Program-made: the position numbers and the translations under genes | The notes under the pieces: generated by a model | Seen by the model: the letters and a program-made list of their open reading frames with translations, nothing else | Databases searched by the model: none | Told to the model about the DNA's origin: nothing | Assembly: GCA_001051155.2 (NCBI GenBank) | Contig: JYIP02000002.1 | Location: forward strand, 5,375,315 to 5,439,314 | Direction of reading: 5' to 3' | DNA length: 64,000 bases | DNA from: Chrysoporthe austroafricana | Lineage: Eukaryota; Ascomycota; Sordariomycetes; Diaporthales; Cryphonectriaceae | Shown here: one piece after another, positions 1-11,359 of the stretch | Layout of the letters: each line of letters begins with the position of its first letter | Position numbering within the stretch: the first letter of the stretch is position 1

Positions 1-3000
1 GCTCTCAAGCCCGAGCGCCTTTGTCCTACGACCCGATCCGACCTCATATCGATTCCGGCCTCGCTGCATTGCCGGGTGGTGACCGCAGACTTCGAGACCA
101 CTTCTACTTGGAGTCCCCCAAACGTCAGGTCCAGATGCAAACCACGGAAAAGAACTTACAGTCGCAGGATGCTATTCCTGATACGACAAGCTCAGACCAA
201 TCCATCGGTATTGAAATCAAACAAATCTGGGAAGTCCAACGAGAGACTAGAATCGGCTACTCGTCCGGTCTATAGCACCTACGCACCCAACATGACCGAG
301 AGTAATAGGACCACCAACATGGAGAGTAGCCACGAAAGTGGTATCGTCAATCCTGGCACAGTGACTTATCTCCCTACCGTTCCTATGGCTGAGAAAAGAG
401 ACCAGTCCCTTATTCCTTCACCTAGAAGACAAAGCCGAGTGAGATTTTCGACCACAAAGACGAACCATAGCGACACTCAAGTCACGGCTCATACGACTAG
501 AGCACCAAAGCAGGAGCCCACAAATTCCAAACAAACACCAAGAAGGCCCGCGGCGAGACCATCTAAAACCCTACCCGCTTCACCGCGGCCACAGGACGAT
601 TCTTCATACTACGGCATCAGTTCGCATGCTCCAATCATTACTCCTGCTATTACGGCATCTCGTCCTAGGAGTCAAAGGCCGTCCAGCTACTACGGCTCAT
701 CGAGAAAGCCACCGCTATCAACTGTATAGTACTATAGTTCTTACCTTTCCTCTCCCTCGGAAGGGCATTCAACGTCGTACGGTGTATACCCACCATCACT
801 GCCTCCATCTCAGCCAGATTACTTTGGGTCAATTGGGATAAGGCCTCGCGACGACTCAGCCGTCCTTCGTCGTGCTCGTTCAAGCGCGATCCTAAATCCC
901 TACGACTCAGAGAGCTGCGGTGAAGAGGACGGCATGTTAATACCAAAGCCATCACTAAGAAGGCGAAGGTTGAGTAGGTGGGAAGATCGAACACGTATGC
1001 CTCCGCCGCCACAACCTAAAGTAGAACATGGCTTCGCCGTGTCGCTACAGCAAGAGGTAGACCATGGCCCAATATCCCCTGGCCCCGAGCCTGACTTCAC
1101 GCCACTTGAAGCCGGTCCTCCTCCCATCAGCTCTAATGAAGGGGAAGCCCGAGGATCAGAGGTACCTCCAAGCCAGGATGATACCTTCTTGATAGGGATC
1201 CTGGAAAACAGGAATCCCAAGCGCGCGGTGGAGGGTAGAGCATCTCAGGAGCCAGGCCTAAGCACGTCAATGAGAGACATTAGACCTACGCAAGATGCTG
1301 CATCTGAAAAAAAGGACTCACAACAGGAAGCCAAGCTGCCCTTGAAGATTCAACGACATTTGGCAATTGACGATGAGAATCCCGTCGAGAATATTCCTGC
1401 TGCAACAGATCTAAAAGCTGGCCTCACCTCGGTATCGCCCCTCGTAAATATCACGGACTGGCTCAACGCAGGGGGAAATGGAAGCGTCCACGACAATTCA
1501 GCAACTGCACACCTTTCTCAGAAACCCAATGCCGAAGCACATTTTGGTCAATTTACGACCCGCACAGTCCTGGCAGCCCAAGACAAGTTCGAACCACAGC
1601 AGCATATTCCTGGAAGCACCATGAGGATCCAAGATACTCCCAAGTTTAAACACAAGGAGTAGGATGCTGGTCTTATTCATAAGCAAGCGCAGCCTGTACT
1701 AGACCGTAGCGATACGGAACGGTTGTCTCACGAATTGGATCCGGCAAATCTCTTTCCCGATATTACTCAATCCGTTTTGGGCCGCTACTCACCGTCTCTC
1801 GTGTCATCTACTCCGCCATATGGGTCTATCGAGGCTCATATATTAACTATGACGGGCTTCCCGGCTACAAACCAGCTGCACCACGCAGACGCCGACGCTC
1901 TGAGTGACAAGTATCGAGGGAGATCTGTCCTACATTCTTATCCTGCCCACGGTCTCGTTGATAATGAAGTCGACACCATTTCACTCAAGTCCTATACTGA
2001 GTCCGTCGTCGGATCGTTGTTCGATACCAACTCGTCTGGGAGCACTGCCTCTTCTGTCCTCGGCGATGTGCAAGCTTTAGTGGGCGCATTCGTGGATCTG
2101 CTGGGACGCGACCAGAGCATCAATATAATGTTCGAGAGAAGCTTGTCAGATACAGGCATAGGCCCCGAAAAGTTTAGACGAAATTTTAGTCGGATACTTC
2201 GAAGCTACTCACGAGGTCTGAAGCGAGCTTTGACGGAGACATCGACTGAGCTGGGTCATGCACAAGCAGTGGCTTTTATCTCTCGCAAGACGATGCATGC
2301 ATCCAACCTTATTGTGTCAAGATATACCGGCCTGAACAACCTGCCAGAAATGAGCACCGGCGATAATGCGGAATTGATCCTGAGGCATTTAGACCAATTA
2401 CCTGACTTCGACAGCGACGAAGATACTGATGGGTGTGATGAAGATCAGCAAATCTTTGCTATCGAGAGGCTAGAATCATTTCTTACCGCTGGCGAGCCTT
2501 TCAGGCGTCTGAAGTGGAACCTTCGGGGCCTGATTCTACCAGATTCTTTCCTTGCACGTGTCAAAACCTGCACTGATCATATCGTCGACCTGGCTCTTGT
2601 GGACAGAACACTCGTATCATTACTGTCTAAACTCAATGCTCGATATCGGCAGAAGGGGAAGGCCTGGACAGCATTTTTGAGTGACCAGATTGAGATTTTG
2701 GGCCTCAGTCTGAAGGATGAGTGCAGCACGTTGAGTCAAGATGAGGCCGCAGAGTTCTTATCTCTGTACTCCAAATACATTGCTATTCGATTCGTCACGG
2801 AGATCAGCGATGCCTATGCATCGCCTCTGTTCGAAGCTTGCAACTTGACACCAGGGGCATCCCATGAGGTATCATCTAGCGGAACATCTTATGAGGAAAG
2901 AGCCGCCTGTGAAGTCCCCTTGGCTGGGAGCATGGCTCAGATATCATCAAGCTGCGGTGACAGGACACATAATCGGACAACCTGCTACGGGGAAGACAAG

Positions 3001-4606
3001 GTAGGCGACAAGCAGAGCATACGGTTGGCTGCAGGAAACATTCACCGAGAGTCAACGCCTGAAGATCTATTGGAGGACATCGTTGCCAGCACCCTCCCAA
3101 ACCTTTGTGAGGCAGACTTTTCAAGCCACTAGAATTCATCGCTTCCAGCAAAGCTTTTTCCTTACTTTATCGAAATCTTCGCGAAAAGGCCTTGCCCACG
3201 TTCTTCACCGAGGCTAAAAATTATATCATGGAGACCATTAGGTCTACAGGTCCGGTCGATGAGTTCAATCTGATGGGCAACGTCTTCTCACTATCTTGAC
3301 CGAGATTCAATGGTGTGTTAGAGCTCGACGCGATGTTACAGACATACGATTTGTTAGTGAGAAGCTCGACGTAAATTTAACACTCAAGGATCGATTTCAG
3401 CTCTCAGTCGAGGCGAGTACAGGCTCAGAATGGAACTGGTGGCCCTTACGACCGCCACGAAATCGATCTCAGAGTTCAGGCGCGCAAGATGTAGTTATGT
3501 CTTGGAAATGTGTAAGTGCAGACTTTCAGGGGATCATGACGCCTTCGGGCTCAATCATCATCCGCGAAAGATATCCCTCGTTTTCACCGTATAGATTTGA
3601 CTGACCTGTTTCAATTCAGAGATGTGGCGCACTGCGTCGGGAGAATATCTCGGCTCTCTATGCGTCCAAGCTCCAGGAATTGGCTGAGAAATATCCATTC
3701 ACAGCTCTCTCGATTGGTGATGAAATTCCAACTGAAAGGCCACCAAGTTCACTCAGCAATAGTAGCTATCAAGGGAGTAGTCATGATTCAATCTCGGATT
3801 CTTCCTCCGTTGAAGAGCAAAGTAACCGCGGATTATCGAAGGCAAGCACGGTCGTCACTATGCCAAGCACTAATATTTCTGTCGTCTCGCTTGTGGATGA
3901 TCCGAGATCGTTCGTATTCCTTCTCGTGTTAAAGGCATCCAGATATCGGCTTATTTCGATGGAAGTCACGAAAATGACATCCCACACGTTCTTCAAAACA
4001 CTTGTTCAGAATTACAATGAGAAGCGCGGGAGCTTGCGCCGGCTCTTCTCAATATTTGTATACAGCCACTGCGACTTCGTCAAGGTTAGGAGATTTGCAC
4101 CGCAACGCTACGGCCCAGGAACGAAGTTCTCCTACCCACCTTGCGACGATATCGAATACAGATTTGCGCCACGACCAATGGAAGAAGCACCAATCACGAG
4201 ACATATGTTTCATGAGCTTTTCCACGCGTGCTATGACGATTACACATTTTTACACCGGCTTCACAACTCAATCCCTTTGTCGACCTGTGACGTCCTCACC
4301 ACACTTCCAGACGAACTTTTGGATTATCTTCCGAAGCGCAACTGTGATGTCTCCGCCGACGCGCAGTTCGATAAGGTGGAGATTTTCTGGGGACTGGTCG
4401 CGCGTGAGCAGAGGTCGGCATTGAGGGTGACAGTGTATACGCTTCTAAGCCTGGTGCCGTCGGTGTGGTTTGCATTTGAGTGGATGCTTGGCTGGGGCCA
4501 TGCAGCAGATATTCAGGATGCTACCACGCCTTTCATGATCACGTGTACTATCTGGGGAATGTTGTGGGCGGCGGTGTACTCTGGGAGCGATATTAGAGAC
4601 ATCTGA
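1..4606 (+). pseudogene. Broken gene for a large fungal protein with two C-terminal membrane segments
   Basis: One long reading frame is visible in pieces and is open from base 1, so its start lies outside the window. Frame 1 runs to about 3,120 but is cut by in-frame TAG codons at 727-729 and 1,660-1,662; coding-like sequence continues directly after each. The frame then shifts near 3,118-3,126 and again near 3,292-3,297. A convincing intron lies at 3,512-3,619 (GTAAGT donor, CTGAC branch, TTCAG acceptor) and joins a W-K-C motif to R-C-G. The N-terminal third is Pro/Ser/Tyr-rich and low in complexity. The middle contains an EWNWWPLRPP motif, and the end has two hydrophobic segments (about 4,424-4,590). 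This order resembles a family of uncharacterised ascomycete proteins with a WWPLRPP motif and terminal membrane helices; that match is from memory. The two stops could be CAG to TAG changes. Sequencing error is an alternative to decay, but four separate lesions favour a pseudogene. Confidence 0.6.
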
Positions 4607-5054
4607 GGAGTTGAACTGTCGTGGCTTTGCTTCCTGTTTGATAGTCGGGACTTTATTAATTATGACTTGCGTCGCATTTATCCCATCATGAGACCTGCTG
4701 ACATCGCAGTGGCTTTGCCTAGACTGCATGGCAGCAGGCATGTGGCAGGTAACAACAGTTCAGAGATGACGCCAGGACATTACATGCAGTCAGCAATCGT
4801 AACGGCAGCTCGGCGTGCGGGGCAAGGGGGCACTGCGCAAAACACAGCCTCAGTAGCATTTTGGCCCCCAGCATAACTGCGTGGATCGCGAAGGGGCCCT
4901 TTTGCCATGCGGAGTACGATGAGGAGTTAGATCAACGATAAGCGCATAAGTTCTGCCAAGTCGCCGCCACATCGAAACGAGAAGTTTGCTTCTTCACTTA
5001 TTGCATCAACTACATATTGGCTACTCGAATAAATCAAATTATTACTCTAGGAAG
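4607..5054. other. Intergenic, upstream of the alcohol dehydrogenase
   Basis: No convincing coding sequence. This stretch should hold the promoter and 5' leader of the alcohol dehydrogenase. No clear TATA element or repeat was picked out. Confidence 0.5.
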
Positions 5055-6390
5055 ATGACTGAAATAAAGAAGGGCGTGAACTATGCTGTGGTCTATGCGG
5101 AGCCGCCGAGCCTCAATACGGAGGTTGTTGAGCTCGCGATTCCTGAGCCTGGACCAGGCGAGGTGCTCGTTCGACTGTGAGTACATATAGCACTCGTGCT
5201 TAATATGAATTCGAGTCGGGCGTGTAGGAGTCTCAAGCTCAGCTATTTAGACTGTTCTCCGGAGTCTGTCACACGGACTGGGGCTTCTGCACCAACTCAT
5301 TCGGTGGCGCGCCACCAACACCAGCAGGCCAGATAGGCGGGCACGAAGGTAAGAAAAACCATTTGTTGCTGCCAATCAGCGATACACTGACAGCCTTCCC
5401 CCATAGGCCTCGGTGAAATCCTTGCGCATGGTCTCGGTGTAACGAACCCACCCGTCGGCAGAAAGGTTGGTATCAAATACGCGGCCAGCGCATGTCTATC
5501 CTGCGTCAACTGTCTACAGGGCGGCGAAACGACCTGTACATCGACAAAGGAGTCCAAGCTCTCGGGGTTCATGTATCCAGGCACATTTCAACAATACGTG
5601 ATTTCGCCAGCCAACTATGTCACTCCGATCCCAGACTCGTTTACGGACCTTGCGGCCGTGGCGCCGCTAATGTGTGGTGGCGTAAGTGTCTATGCTGCCC
5701 TAAAACGCGCATGTGTGAAGCAGGGTGACTGGGTCATTGTATCCGGCGCAGGTGGGGGGCTGGGTCATCTTGCAGTGCAATATGCGAAGGTGATGGGTGG
5801 ACACGTCCTTGGTGTCGATGCTGGGGGCAAAGAGAAGATGGTCAAGGAGCTGGGTGCGGAGGAATACCTCGACTTCACCACCTTCGAGGATGACGAGGCA
5901 CTCACTAGGAGGGTGATGGACATCACAGGTGGGGGCGCGCAGATTGTGCTAATGTGTGCGGCGAGCGCGAGCGCGTATGCCTCTGGTATGATGTGGCTTG
6001 GGTTCAGAGGCAAGTTGTGTTGCTTGGGACTCCCTGAGCTGAAGAGCGAGCCAGCACTAGCCGCAAATGTACAGCTATTGGTGGGTTTAGAATTGACAAT
6101 CATGGGTGAGCGATCCTTCGAGATATTCATGCTTCGCAGAGACTAACTTGTCCTAAAAATGGCCAGCGAATAAGTCGGGCAACCGGCTTGAGGCCATGGA
6201 AGCTGTTGAAATTGCTTCCAGGTATGGCATAAAGACTCAGTATCAGCTGAGAAATATGAAGGAACTAACGGCGGTAAGCGCGCTTTGTCCTCCATCTCAA
6301 GATCATTTGACATTAATAATAGCCTATTAGATATTCGAAGAGATGGAAGCCGGAAAAATCAATGGCAGGATAGTCCTCGATCTCAGGTAG
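5055..6390 (+). CDS. Zinc-dependent alcohol dehydrogenase (medium-chain, yeast ADH-like)
   Basis: Five exons give a 361-residue protein: 5,055-5,176, 5,251-5,348, 5,407-6,105, 6,167-6,273 and 6,331-6,390. All introns are short (57-74 bases) with GTGAGT, GTAAGA, GTGAGC and GTAAGC donors and YAG acceptors, and the phases join exactly. The ATG at 5,055 opens the frame. The product has the catalytic-zinc motif SGVCHTDW, the GGHEGLGE block, the four-cysteine structural zinc lobe (C-x2-C-x2-C-x7-C within CLSCVNCLQGGETTC) and the Rossmann motif GAGGGLGHLAVQYAK. The C-terminus (FEEMEAGKINGRIVLDL) is typical of fungal ADHs. The enzyme should interconvert primary alcohols and aldehydes with NAD(H), in the cytosol since no targeting signal is visible. 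Length is close to the usual 350. The physiological substrate cannot be told from sequence. It is flanked by broken genes on both sides but shows no lesion itself. Confidence 0.93.
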
Positions 6391-6541
6391 AGGCATAGCA
6401 TATAACGAATATTCTCTTTCTCCTTTTCTTCTCTTCCTTTCTTTGTCGAGCGTTCATACGACCTGGGAAGGATAGGATGAGAACTAATTATCTTGCTCAC
6501 CGCGTGTATTCAGCTTGAGGTTAGCTCCAGGCATTGCACAC
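6391..6541. other. 3' region of the alcohol dehydrogenase
   Basis: Pyrimidine-rich tract just after the stop (about 6,410-6,445), then unremarkable sequence. This probably includes the 3' end of the alcohol dehydrogenase transcript. Confidence 0.4.
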
Positions 6542-7127
6542 TTAAAAGTCGTCACGTGCTTTCAACTCCTTGATAGCTTCCTTCATCAGTCACATTTCAA
6601 GAGATACTGTAGATTACTAGGCAAATAGACACGTTGTTGGCGGCGAGTAGAATATTCGTACGCAATGCGCTAAATCTCTTGTACACTTACCGCATAACAC
6701 CACGACTCAGGGTTGGACATCAGCTCAAAATCATTGACAACTTCATCGATGAGGGCTTCCGTATCGTTCGAGTCTGTAGTGCCTTTGCCCGTGGCTATAG
6801 ATAACCTATTTCTTGACTATAACTTACTGTGTAACTTCACTCAATATACCTAAGGTCTAATCGTTCAATCAGCGCCCCATCTACCATAATGCTCCACAGC
6901 CTCCGGGTGAATGCTTAACATCCTCCTATTCCCCTCCTACTCCTCAAAAATTTCCCGAGACAAAGTCCGGACACCTCTTCTATGATGCAATTCCCCAAGT
7001 ACCAGAGAAGGTTCTCCCACTCGGGTCCACAACAGCCGCAGAAAACATAGTCCTCTGTCCACTTCAGCTCTGCCCCACTGCTAGCCAACTCAGTGTCCGT
7101 CTCCCACGGCCGCTTCTTCCGTGCCAT
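6542..7127 (-). pseudogene. Relic of a small spliced protein gene, unknown function
   Basis: On the minus strand an ATG at 7,127 opens a frame with a Cys-rich motif (EDYVFCGCCGPEWENLLWYL). Further along (about 6,790-6,691) another frame reads TEALIDEVVNDFELMSNPES and then WCYA, and meets a GTAAGT donor at 6,690. The likely last exon ends in MKEAIKELKARDDF at 6,542. No clean acceptor or single frame joins these pieces; stops and frame changes lie between 6,950 and 6,800. The segments look like true protein sequence rather than chance, but the family is not recognised. It is most likely a decayed gene, or an intact one with splice sites I could not resolve. Confidence 0.4.
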
Positions 7128-7379
7128 ATTCCCCGCACACTCGTTTATTTTCGTATTACTGAGTTGAGTTCGAGTGACACTGCCACGCTGCATATCGGTG
7201 ATGCCTCAGAACTCAGCGAATTTGCTTTGTGTTGGCCTATATTGCGCGGCATTTTAGGTCACGTCCATCATTGGCTTGGGGTCTGCAGTAGCGGAGACTT
7301 TGGTGTATTGGTGGGAGGTAGGAAGGTAGGAGGCGGCAGCCACGGCACAACTCGCAGATTGTATGGTTCTCATGGGAAT

Positions 7380-8108
7380 TATGCCTTCCTCTATACCCCA
7401 TCAGCCAATTTCAACGAGGCATGCACTACCGTTTGGACCGCGGCGGATGTGTCCCAGAATGGGATATGCACCGTGAGTACAACGTATCAGGTTTATACTT
7501 GTATGTAACGTCCCATACGTCATATTTGCTCCTGGTAGTGCTGACTGGCGGTTTTCAGGGACCGGAATCTGTTCCGAACGCCATCGCCCGGGTATAACGT
7601 TCAAGAATGGCTCCATCACTCCTGTCCAACTTGGCAACAACTACATGCGTGGGAGGAATAGAACCCCGTATACCTTGACCGCGGACATGACCCTGATAGA
7701 TACCGTTAGCTACTGCCCATATGACAATGGATCGAGGTATACCGGAATTCGGCGCGAGCATTTTGGATACCCTTCAAAGTACATTCCAAATCAAGACCGA
7801 CAATTGCTTCCGGGCTGAAGAAGACTGTTCCATTTGGATGGCCAGAGTCGGCGCTCGCGGCATGGTGTGCCCTGTTAACGTGGTACGGTACGGCGGAGAA
7901 CAGGTGCGTAGTGATTGTCCATATCTAACGACAAGTGCCGAAGATGCCAGCCCAGCCTAATTCAACCATGACTCTTTGCCTGAACATGAAATTCTACGTT
8001 GGGCGGAGCCAATGTGTGGTTGGAGAGATCATCAAGATTTCGAACTATGCTGTCGTCGACTTCGGTAGCGGCAACGGCTGTGACAAGCACACTGCTGTCG
8101 TGACATAG
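7380..8108 (+). CDS. Hypothetical Cys-containing protein, spliced, start unresolved
   Basis: A consistent exon chain can be read: up to 7,500, then 7,559-7,736, 7,780-7,903 and 7,944-8,108 (stop TAG). The first intron (7,501-7,558) is textbook: GTATGT donor, CTGAC branch, TTTTCAG acceptor. The next two (43 and 40 bases; GTATAC and GTGCGT donors) are short and less certain, but phases join. The product contains at least seven spaced cysteines (for example SYCPYDN, TDNCF, EEDCS, GMVCP, MTLCL, RSQC, GNGC), a pattern common in small secreted fungal proteins. No ATG or signal peptide was found in frame upstream of 7,500, so a first exon may be missing or the gene may be decaying like its neighbours. 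Function unknown. Confidence 0.38.
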
Positions 8109-8145
8109 GGAGCGTGGATAATATAAGGTCCAGTACCGCAACTAT

Positions 8146-8398
8146 ATGGAAGTTAGCGATATTATGCAGACCATTCGTGATGGCCAACTTCGGTCCCGTG
8201 TGCAGAAGCGCTCAGGTAGCAACGACGAGAAGTTCCGCGAGCTCACCGTCCTGTCGTGAGTGACGTGCTCGCGGCTTGCATGACTAGAAGCGTTGGCTAA
8301 CAGATCGCAGCTCAACCTTGACCCACCTCTTGCATTCTATGGATCTCGGCCCTGCCGAATCTGATGTGATGATGCGCCGGATCGGCCGCATGAATTGA
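8146..8398 (+). CDS. Small spliced ORF (65 aa), unknown
   Basis: An ATG at 8,146 opens exon 8,146-8,255. A 55-base intron (8,256-8,310; GTGAGT donor, GGCTAAC branch, CGCAG acceptor) leads to exon 8,311-8,398 ending in TGA. The frame is intact across the splice (198 bases). The sequence includes QKRSGSNDEKFRELTVLSS and a helical tail ending MMRRIGRMN. It may be the 3' end of the gene just upstream, whose stop lies 38 bases before this ATG, rather than a separate gene. Its end overlaps the opposite-strand pseudogene. No family recognised. Confidence 0.35.
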
Positions 8399-9191
8399 CT
8401 TATCGCCATCTCCTCGCCCACGCTCATGTTGTTCATACCATTGGCCATGGTGTTGGACATAGCGTTGGACATGCCGTTGCTCATGCCATTTCTCATGCCA
8501 TCACTCATGTTGTTGCCCATACCGTTGCAGTTGAATTGTCCATTCGAGTAGCCATTCCTATGACCATGGGAATGAGTATTCCTATTGCTGTTTTGGTGAT
8601 CGTTGTCGAAGTACCGGCCCATGAATTCATTAATTAGCACGTCCTTCAGGTAATGCATGGACATGCGCTTCTGAACCTTGGTCATGGCCGTCCAGTCCAG
8701 ATTGTGTGCAGACCCGAAACTTCCATTGGTATGACCATCACTCTGCGTGTCGGCCTTAAGGGCAGCAAGCCAGCAAGCCAGTCGGCCTCAGGATCGGAGC
8801 CCATCAGGGCCAGACCGTTGCGCGAGACGTTGATCTCGGCAGTCTTGGTGCTGTCCTCATTCTCGCTCACGCGGTGGGTGGCGCTATAGCCGCGGGCAAT
8901 CATCGAGTATGAAGTCAGGTTTGCCCCCTGCTTGGCTAGCAGCATGAACCATGGCACGAGCAACGGCATGTGTAGTGCCCGATTGGAGCTCGACGAGATT
9001 GGCCTTACTGAGCCTCGTCGGCCAGATGGAAGAGGAAACTTGAAGTGGGTCGTGGGCCAGGCTACAATCACTGCGCCACGTCGTGTAAGACAGTCGCCCA
9101 AATGTAGAAGAGGTGATGCCCGAAGGCAATCTTGAGATCCAACTGTGCTGGGTCCCCCATCGCGTAGTCTGGCTCCTCGCCTGCTCATCAA
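8284..9191 (-). pseudogene. Frameshifted gene with an Asn/Met/Ser repeat tract, unknown function
   Basis: Two minus-strand frames form one interrupted gene. The upstream frame reads ENEDSTKTAEINVSRNGLAL followed by MGSDPEADWLAG; the downstream frame carries SAHNLDWTAMTKVQKRMSMH and then YLKDVLINEFMGRYF. Between them, plus-strand bases 8,764-8,779 are an exact tandem duplication of AGCAAGCC. Taking out one 8-base unit puts both halves in the same frame, so the duplication explains the break. Toward the C-terminus (8,425-8,530) lies a low-complexity tract of N-G/A/T-M and GMSN units. Upstream of about 8,890 the correct frame is unclear. The family is not recognised. Confidence 0.55.
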
Positions 9192-9210
9192 CCCTAGCGT
9201 CCGCTCTCAT

Positions 9211-10818
9211 CCAACACGGGAGAACCTAGAAGCATCTACATTATTACCACACCTGCTCGCTTTTACGAGTTATTAAGCAATGAATAAGCACATACTACCA
9301 GATTTCGTCTGCAGCCTCACCCCTGGACATATCTCTATCTCCCAACGATCTCAACCCTCGCCAAAACCATCCGTCGTTGTTTTGAAGGATGATGTTGTGT
9401 AGAGGCGACGACATCTTGCAATGAAGTAATGAAATTTAATATTCTAGGGTGAGCGTCGGCGGCGGGGCTTTTCAATTCCAATGAGGTTAGGCGTGAGGAC
9501 TGTGGTGCACTGTAGTCTGATAGAAGACGTGTTCCAGAGGATGACGGGCATTTATATATACAACCCGCTCCGTTACAATCAACTAGGCTTGAGCAAGTTG
9601 ATTCCAATCATGCTGTGTTTCCGTACATGATTGAACTCATTGCCTCGGTCTGGCAACTTAGTTTCTTGGCCACAAGTTTAAAAAAAAATTGTTTGTTTGT
9701 TTATGAACTTCGGTCGCACGTTAGCATGTACTACTGCTGCCGTGGCATTCTTGCCTCCAGTATAAAAATGAGCGTGCTTGGCAAGGCGTTCGAAGAATGA
9801 TTGAAGTAGACTAGATCCGATGCATTGAGAATAGGTGCATAGTTAGGATAAGACGTGAGTGTAGTAACTTCTGGATTACTCTAGAATTGTCGAACAGGCT
9901 GTTTTCTTCTTTTGTTGATATCACACAACGTAATTCGCCTTGCTGCTTCGGAAGAGTCTGGGGTAGAGCCCATGTTTGAGCACCATGCTGCTCTCGTCAG
10001 AGATACATGCCACTCGCTCCAAGATAATATCCAGACTATACAATCCAAACGTGGGACGTTCTTATGCTTCCGAAAGTGTTTTCCAGTATTGACTTTCTGT
10101 TGTAGGACATCCAGCGACCGTTCTGGGATTCCACCTCGTTGATTTGAGTGATTGTCGTCCACTTGTATATTTATGATTCAGCCTCTCTGCTCTTCTCTGT
10201 TGATTGTTTTCAGCTGCTTATTTTGAATATATTTCGTGTTTTGGTCACCGTCTTTATTTTCACCTCTCGTCCACCGGCGCGATAATGCTCTTGCGATCGT
10301 TAAACTTCGGCAGGACCGCCTCAGTGGCGGCATGACTGTAGTAGATCTCGTGGAGCATGGCACCGTTTATAATATCAACCAAAGATCGCGTTTAACCTAG
10401 GTTGAATCGGTGGCACTGTTTAAATTCACGCTCATATTCCCTGGCGTTGAAATGTCATCCTGGGCCTGTCCAGAAAACTGATCGCCCACACACTTAACAA
10501 GGTCGCGAGCCTTTTCTTTTCTTTTCTTTTTCTTTTTTTATTTTTTGTCTCTTTTTTCTTTTCTCAAAAAGGAGAGGGGGGTGGGCCTCTTACGACAGAT
10601 TAACCTTGGGACAACAGAATTATCGAAAAAATACTCATCACAAGGGCTAAGTACGGACTCTCCCCACGAGCTTTGAAAATAGGACCAACGAACTTAAGGT
10701 CCCCTACCTAGGGATTTATGGCCTCTTAGACAAATAATTGTCTTTGCAGTCTCATGCCGTGGCTGGTGGGTATTCTGGTCACCTTAATGGTAGGTGAGTT
10801 ACTATATAGGCTTGTAGG
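9211..10818. other. Long gene-poor stretch
   Basis: No supported coding sequence. Features seen: a T/C-rich run at about 10,514-10,565 followed by a short G-rich run, and a palindromic CCCTACCTAGGG-type patch near 10,700. Otherwise nothing recognisable up to the LTR-like insertion at 10,819. Confidence 0.5.
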
Positions 10819-11112
10819 TGTTACACGGACACCTAGGGGCGCCCACGAAGAAGATATTAAGGCATTGCGAGTTACGCGCCGTTGGGCATGAAGACCCGCT
10901 CAGCGGCAGGAAGAAAGATACCCAACTGCATAAAGAAGGAGGCTGTGCTATGGATGCCTGAGGCAGACGTCGGAACCCAAGGTCTATAAGTACGGCGGGA
11001 ACGAGCCAGTCGAACCAAGGAAGGACCTGGTTCTTGAGCACTCCTTAGACCACCTTAACAGTTATCGTTGAATGAAGACCCCTTCCAAGCACAGAACTCT
11101 GCCCTTGTAACA
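10819..11112. repeat. Solo-LTR-like element, copy 1 (294 bp, TSD GTAGG)
   Basis: Begins TGTTACACGGACACCTA and ends AACTCTGCCCTTGTAACA, giving TG...CA ends with inverted TGTTACA/TGTAACA tips. It is flanked on both sides by GTAGG (10,814-10,818 and 11,113-11,117), a perfect 5-base target duplication as LTR retrotransposons make. It has no coding capacity. The same ends recur at 11,210-11,359. Best explained as a solo LTR; a small non-autonomous DNA transposon is less likely because the inverted tips are so short. Confidence 0.8.
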
Positions 11113-11209
11113 GTAGGGCCCTTGATGCATTTCACAACTATAGAAGCGCATTTCGAGACGCGGAAGTCCCTCCTAAGTATTTTCAAGGACATGTCGGACA
11201 ATTTGGAAC

Positions 11210-11359
11210 TGTTACACGGACACCTAAGGGTGCTCTAAGAGGGAAGGAATATTAAGGCATGGCGAGTTATGCGCCGTTAGGCTTGACCGGTCAGGCCCAA
11301 CTGCATAAAGAAGGAGGCTGGGCAATAGATGCCAAGCCCAGAACTCTGCCCTTGTAACA
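11210..11359. repeat. Solo-LTR-like element, copy 2 (150 bp, TSD GGAAC)
   Basis: Shares the start (TGTTACACGGACACCTAAG), the inner blocks ATATTAAGGCATGGCGAGTT and CCCAACTGCATAAAGAAGG, and the end (CTGCCCTTGTAACA) with the copy 97 bases to the left, but lacks roughly half of the interior. It has its own perfect target duplication GGAAC (11,205-11,209 and 11,360-11,364). It is therefore a separate insertion and not the second end of one element. Confidence 0.8.
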
